Below are positions 63,101 through 64,000 of a DNA stretch of 64,000 bases, in pieces. Location: assembly GCA_020081605.1 (NCBI GenBank), contig JAHREC010000062.1, positions 2,108,001 to 2,172,000 on the forward strand, given 5' to 3'. The notes under the pieces were generated by a model. It did not search any database. It worked only from the letters and a program-made list of their open reading frames with translations, and had not been told where the DNA came from. The position numbers were made by a program, and so were the translations under genes. Each line of letters starts with the position of its first letter. The stretch's first letter is position 1. The DNA comes from Albifimbria verrucaria. Lineage: Eukaryota; Ascomycota; Sordariomycetes; Hypocreales; Stachybotryaceae.

Positions 63101-64000
63101 ATGGCTTCGCGACCTACCGTCTCCATCATCGGCAAAGATGGTGCTCCCACCGGAGCCACCCACGCCATTCCCGCCGTCTTCACCAGCCCTATCCGTCCCG
63201 ATATCGTTCAGCAGGTGCACACCGGCATGGCCAAGAACAAGCGCCAGCCCTACTCCGTGAGCGAGAAGGCCGGTCACCAGACCTCTGCTGAGTCTTGGGG
63301 AACTGGTTAGTTGTGCCCTGTACCTTTGGCCAGAGCATTGCGAGTTTTCTAGTCGGAGAATGTGACGAGGGAGACCAGCAAGGCTCTGGCAAAATTTTGC
63401 CAGCAAGTTCGGCGGCTGACGAGAATGAAAAATAGGTCGTGCTGTTGCCCGTATCCCCGTGTCTCCGGTGGTGGTACTCACCGTGCCGGTCAGGCCGCCT
63501 TCGGTAACATGTGCCGTTCCGGTCGCATGTTCGCCCCTACCAAGGTCTGGCGCCGCTGGCACGTCAAGGTCAACCAGGGCCAGAAGTCAGTTTTCCCCTC
63601 AAGCAATCGTAAAATTTTTTTGGGACAATTGGGACTAACAGAAATGCTATAGGCGCTACGCTGTTTGCTCCGCCCTGGCTGCCTCCGCTGCCGCTCCCTC
63701 CTCCTGGCCCGTGGTCACCAGATCATGTCCATCCCTGAGGTTCCCTGGTCGTCGACTCCGAGCTCTTCGAGGGTGCTGCTTTCGCCCGCACTGCCGCTTC
63801 CCTCGGTCTCCTGAAGGCCGTCGGTGCTGGTCCCGATCTGGAGCGCGTCAAGGGCTCCAAGAAGCTCCGCGCCGGTAAGGGTAAGCTCCGTGGCCGCCGC
63901 CACCGCCAGCGCCGTGGTCCCCTGGTCGTCTACGACGCCGAGGTTGACGGCAAGGAGCTCGTCAAGGGCTTCCGCAACATCCCCGGTGTTGAGACCTCCC
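63101..64000 (+). CDS. RPL4: 60S ribosomal protein L4 (uL4), 5' part
   Basis: Large-subunit protein L4, whose extended loop lines the exit tunnel. Exons: 63101-63305, 63436-63585 and 63653 to beyond the right edge. It starts [20 protein letters not shown]. The conserved loop region [20 protein letters not shown] and [20 protein letters not shown] is followed by [36 protein letters not shown] and [20 protein letters not shown]. Three one-base deletions occur, all in C runs: near 63462, near 63698 and near 63748. Uncorrected, exon 3 is unreadable. The gene is cut by the window end at about residue 235. Confidence 0.95.

Overview
The window is nuclear DNA of a filamentous ascomycete, most likely a sordariomycete and plausibly Hypocreales (a family-level inference only). 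The evidence is short GT-AG introns (about 50-80 nt) with CTAAC-like branch sites, a Zn2Cys6 regulator, and fungal-only families (PGA2, the Dsc/Tul1 ubiquitin ligase). I find 20 protein genes and no rRNA, tRNA, CRISPR array, insertion sequence or clear transposon.

Layout. 0-10 kb: TSC2/tuberin (minus, runs off the left edge), divergent CSE1 (plus), and a conserved PH-like protein (minus). 10-18 kb: a 7.7-kb stretch with no recognisable gene, then a small secreted cysteine-containing protein (minus). 19-32 kb: GID7/WDR26 (minus), divergent VPS1 dynamin (plus), a CoA-transferase family III/alpha-methylacyl-CoA racemase (minus), and NADP-glutamate dehydrogenase (minus). 32-41 kb: DNA polymerase delta catalytic subunit, a rhomboid protease and a small membrane protein, all minus. 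41-46 kb: a second 4.8-kb gene-poor stretch. 46-64 kb: a Zn2Cys6 factor (plus), the DscA/Tul1 RING ligase (minus), a tiny HSBP1-like gene (plus), a TigA-type protein disulfide isomerase (minus), RPS29 (plus), mitochondrial EF-Tu (minus), PGA2 (plus), a conserved protein with cysteine pairs (plus), and RPL4 (plus, runs off the right edge).

Most genes are unrelated housekeeping functions: TOR control, nuclear export, catabolite degradation, membrane fission, nitrogen assimilation, replication, ER/Golgi quality control and translation. I see no biosynthetic cluster or operon-like system. Several pairs are divergent and may share promoters: DscA/HSBP1, TigA/RPS29, TUF1/PGA2, TSC2/CSE1 and GID7/VPS1.

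The strongest property of the sequence is technical. Conserved proteins are repeatedly broken by single missing bases, mostly in short homopolymers. I count about 49 such shifts in about 31 kb of coding sequence, and essentially all fit a one-base deletion. This looks like an incompletely polished assembly, not 18 pseudogenes. Gene boundaries below are splice-aware and cross the shifts. The most useful leads are two in-frame stop codons in TSC2 and DscA, an over-represented GGTACCTG motif, the gene-poor stretches, and three poorly characterised conserved fungal proteins.
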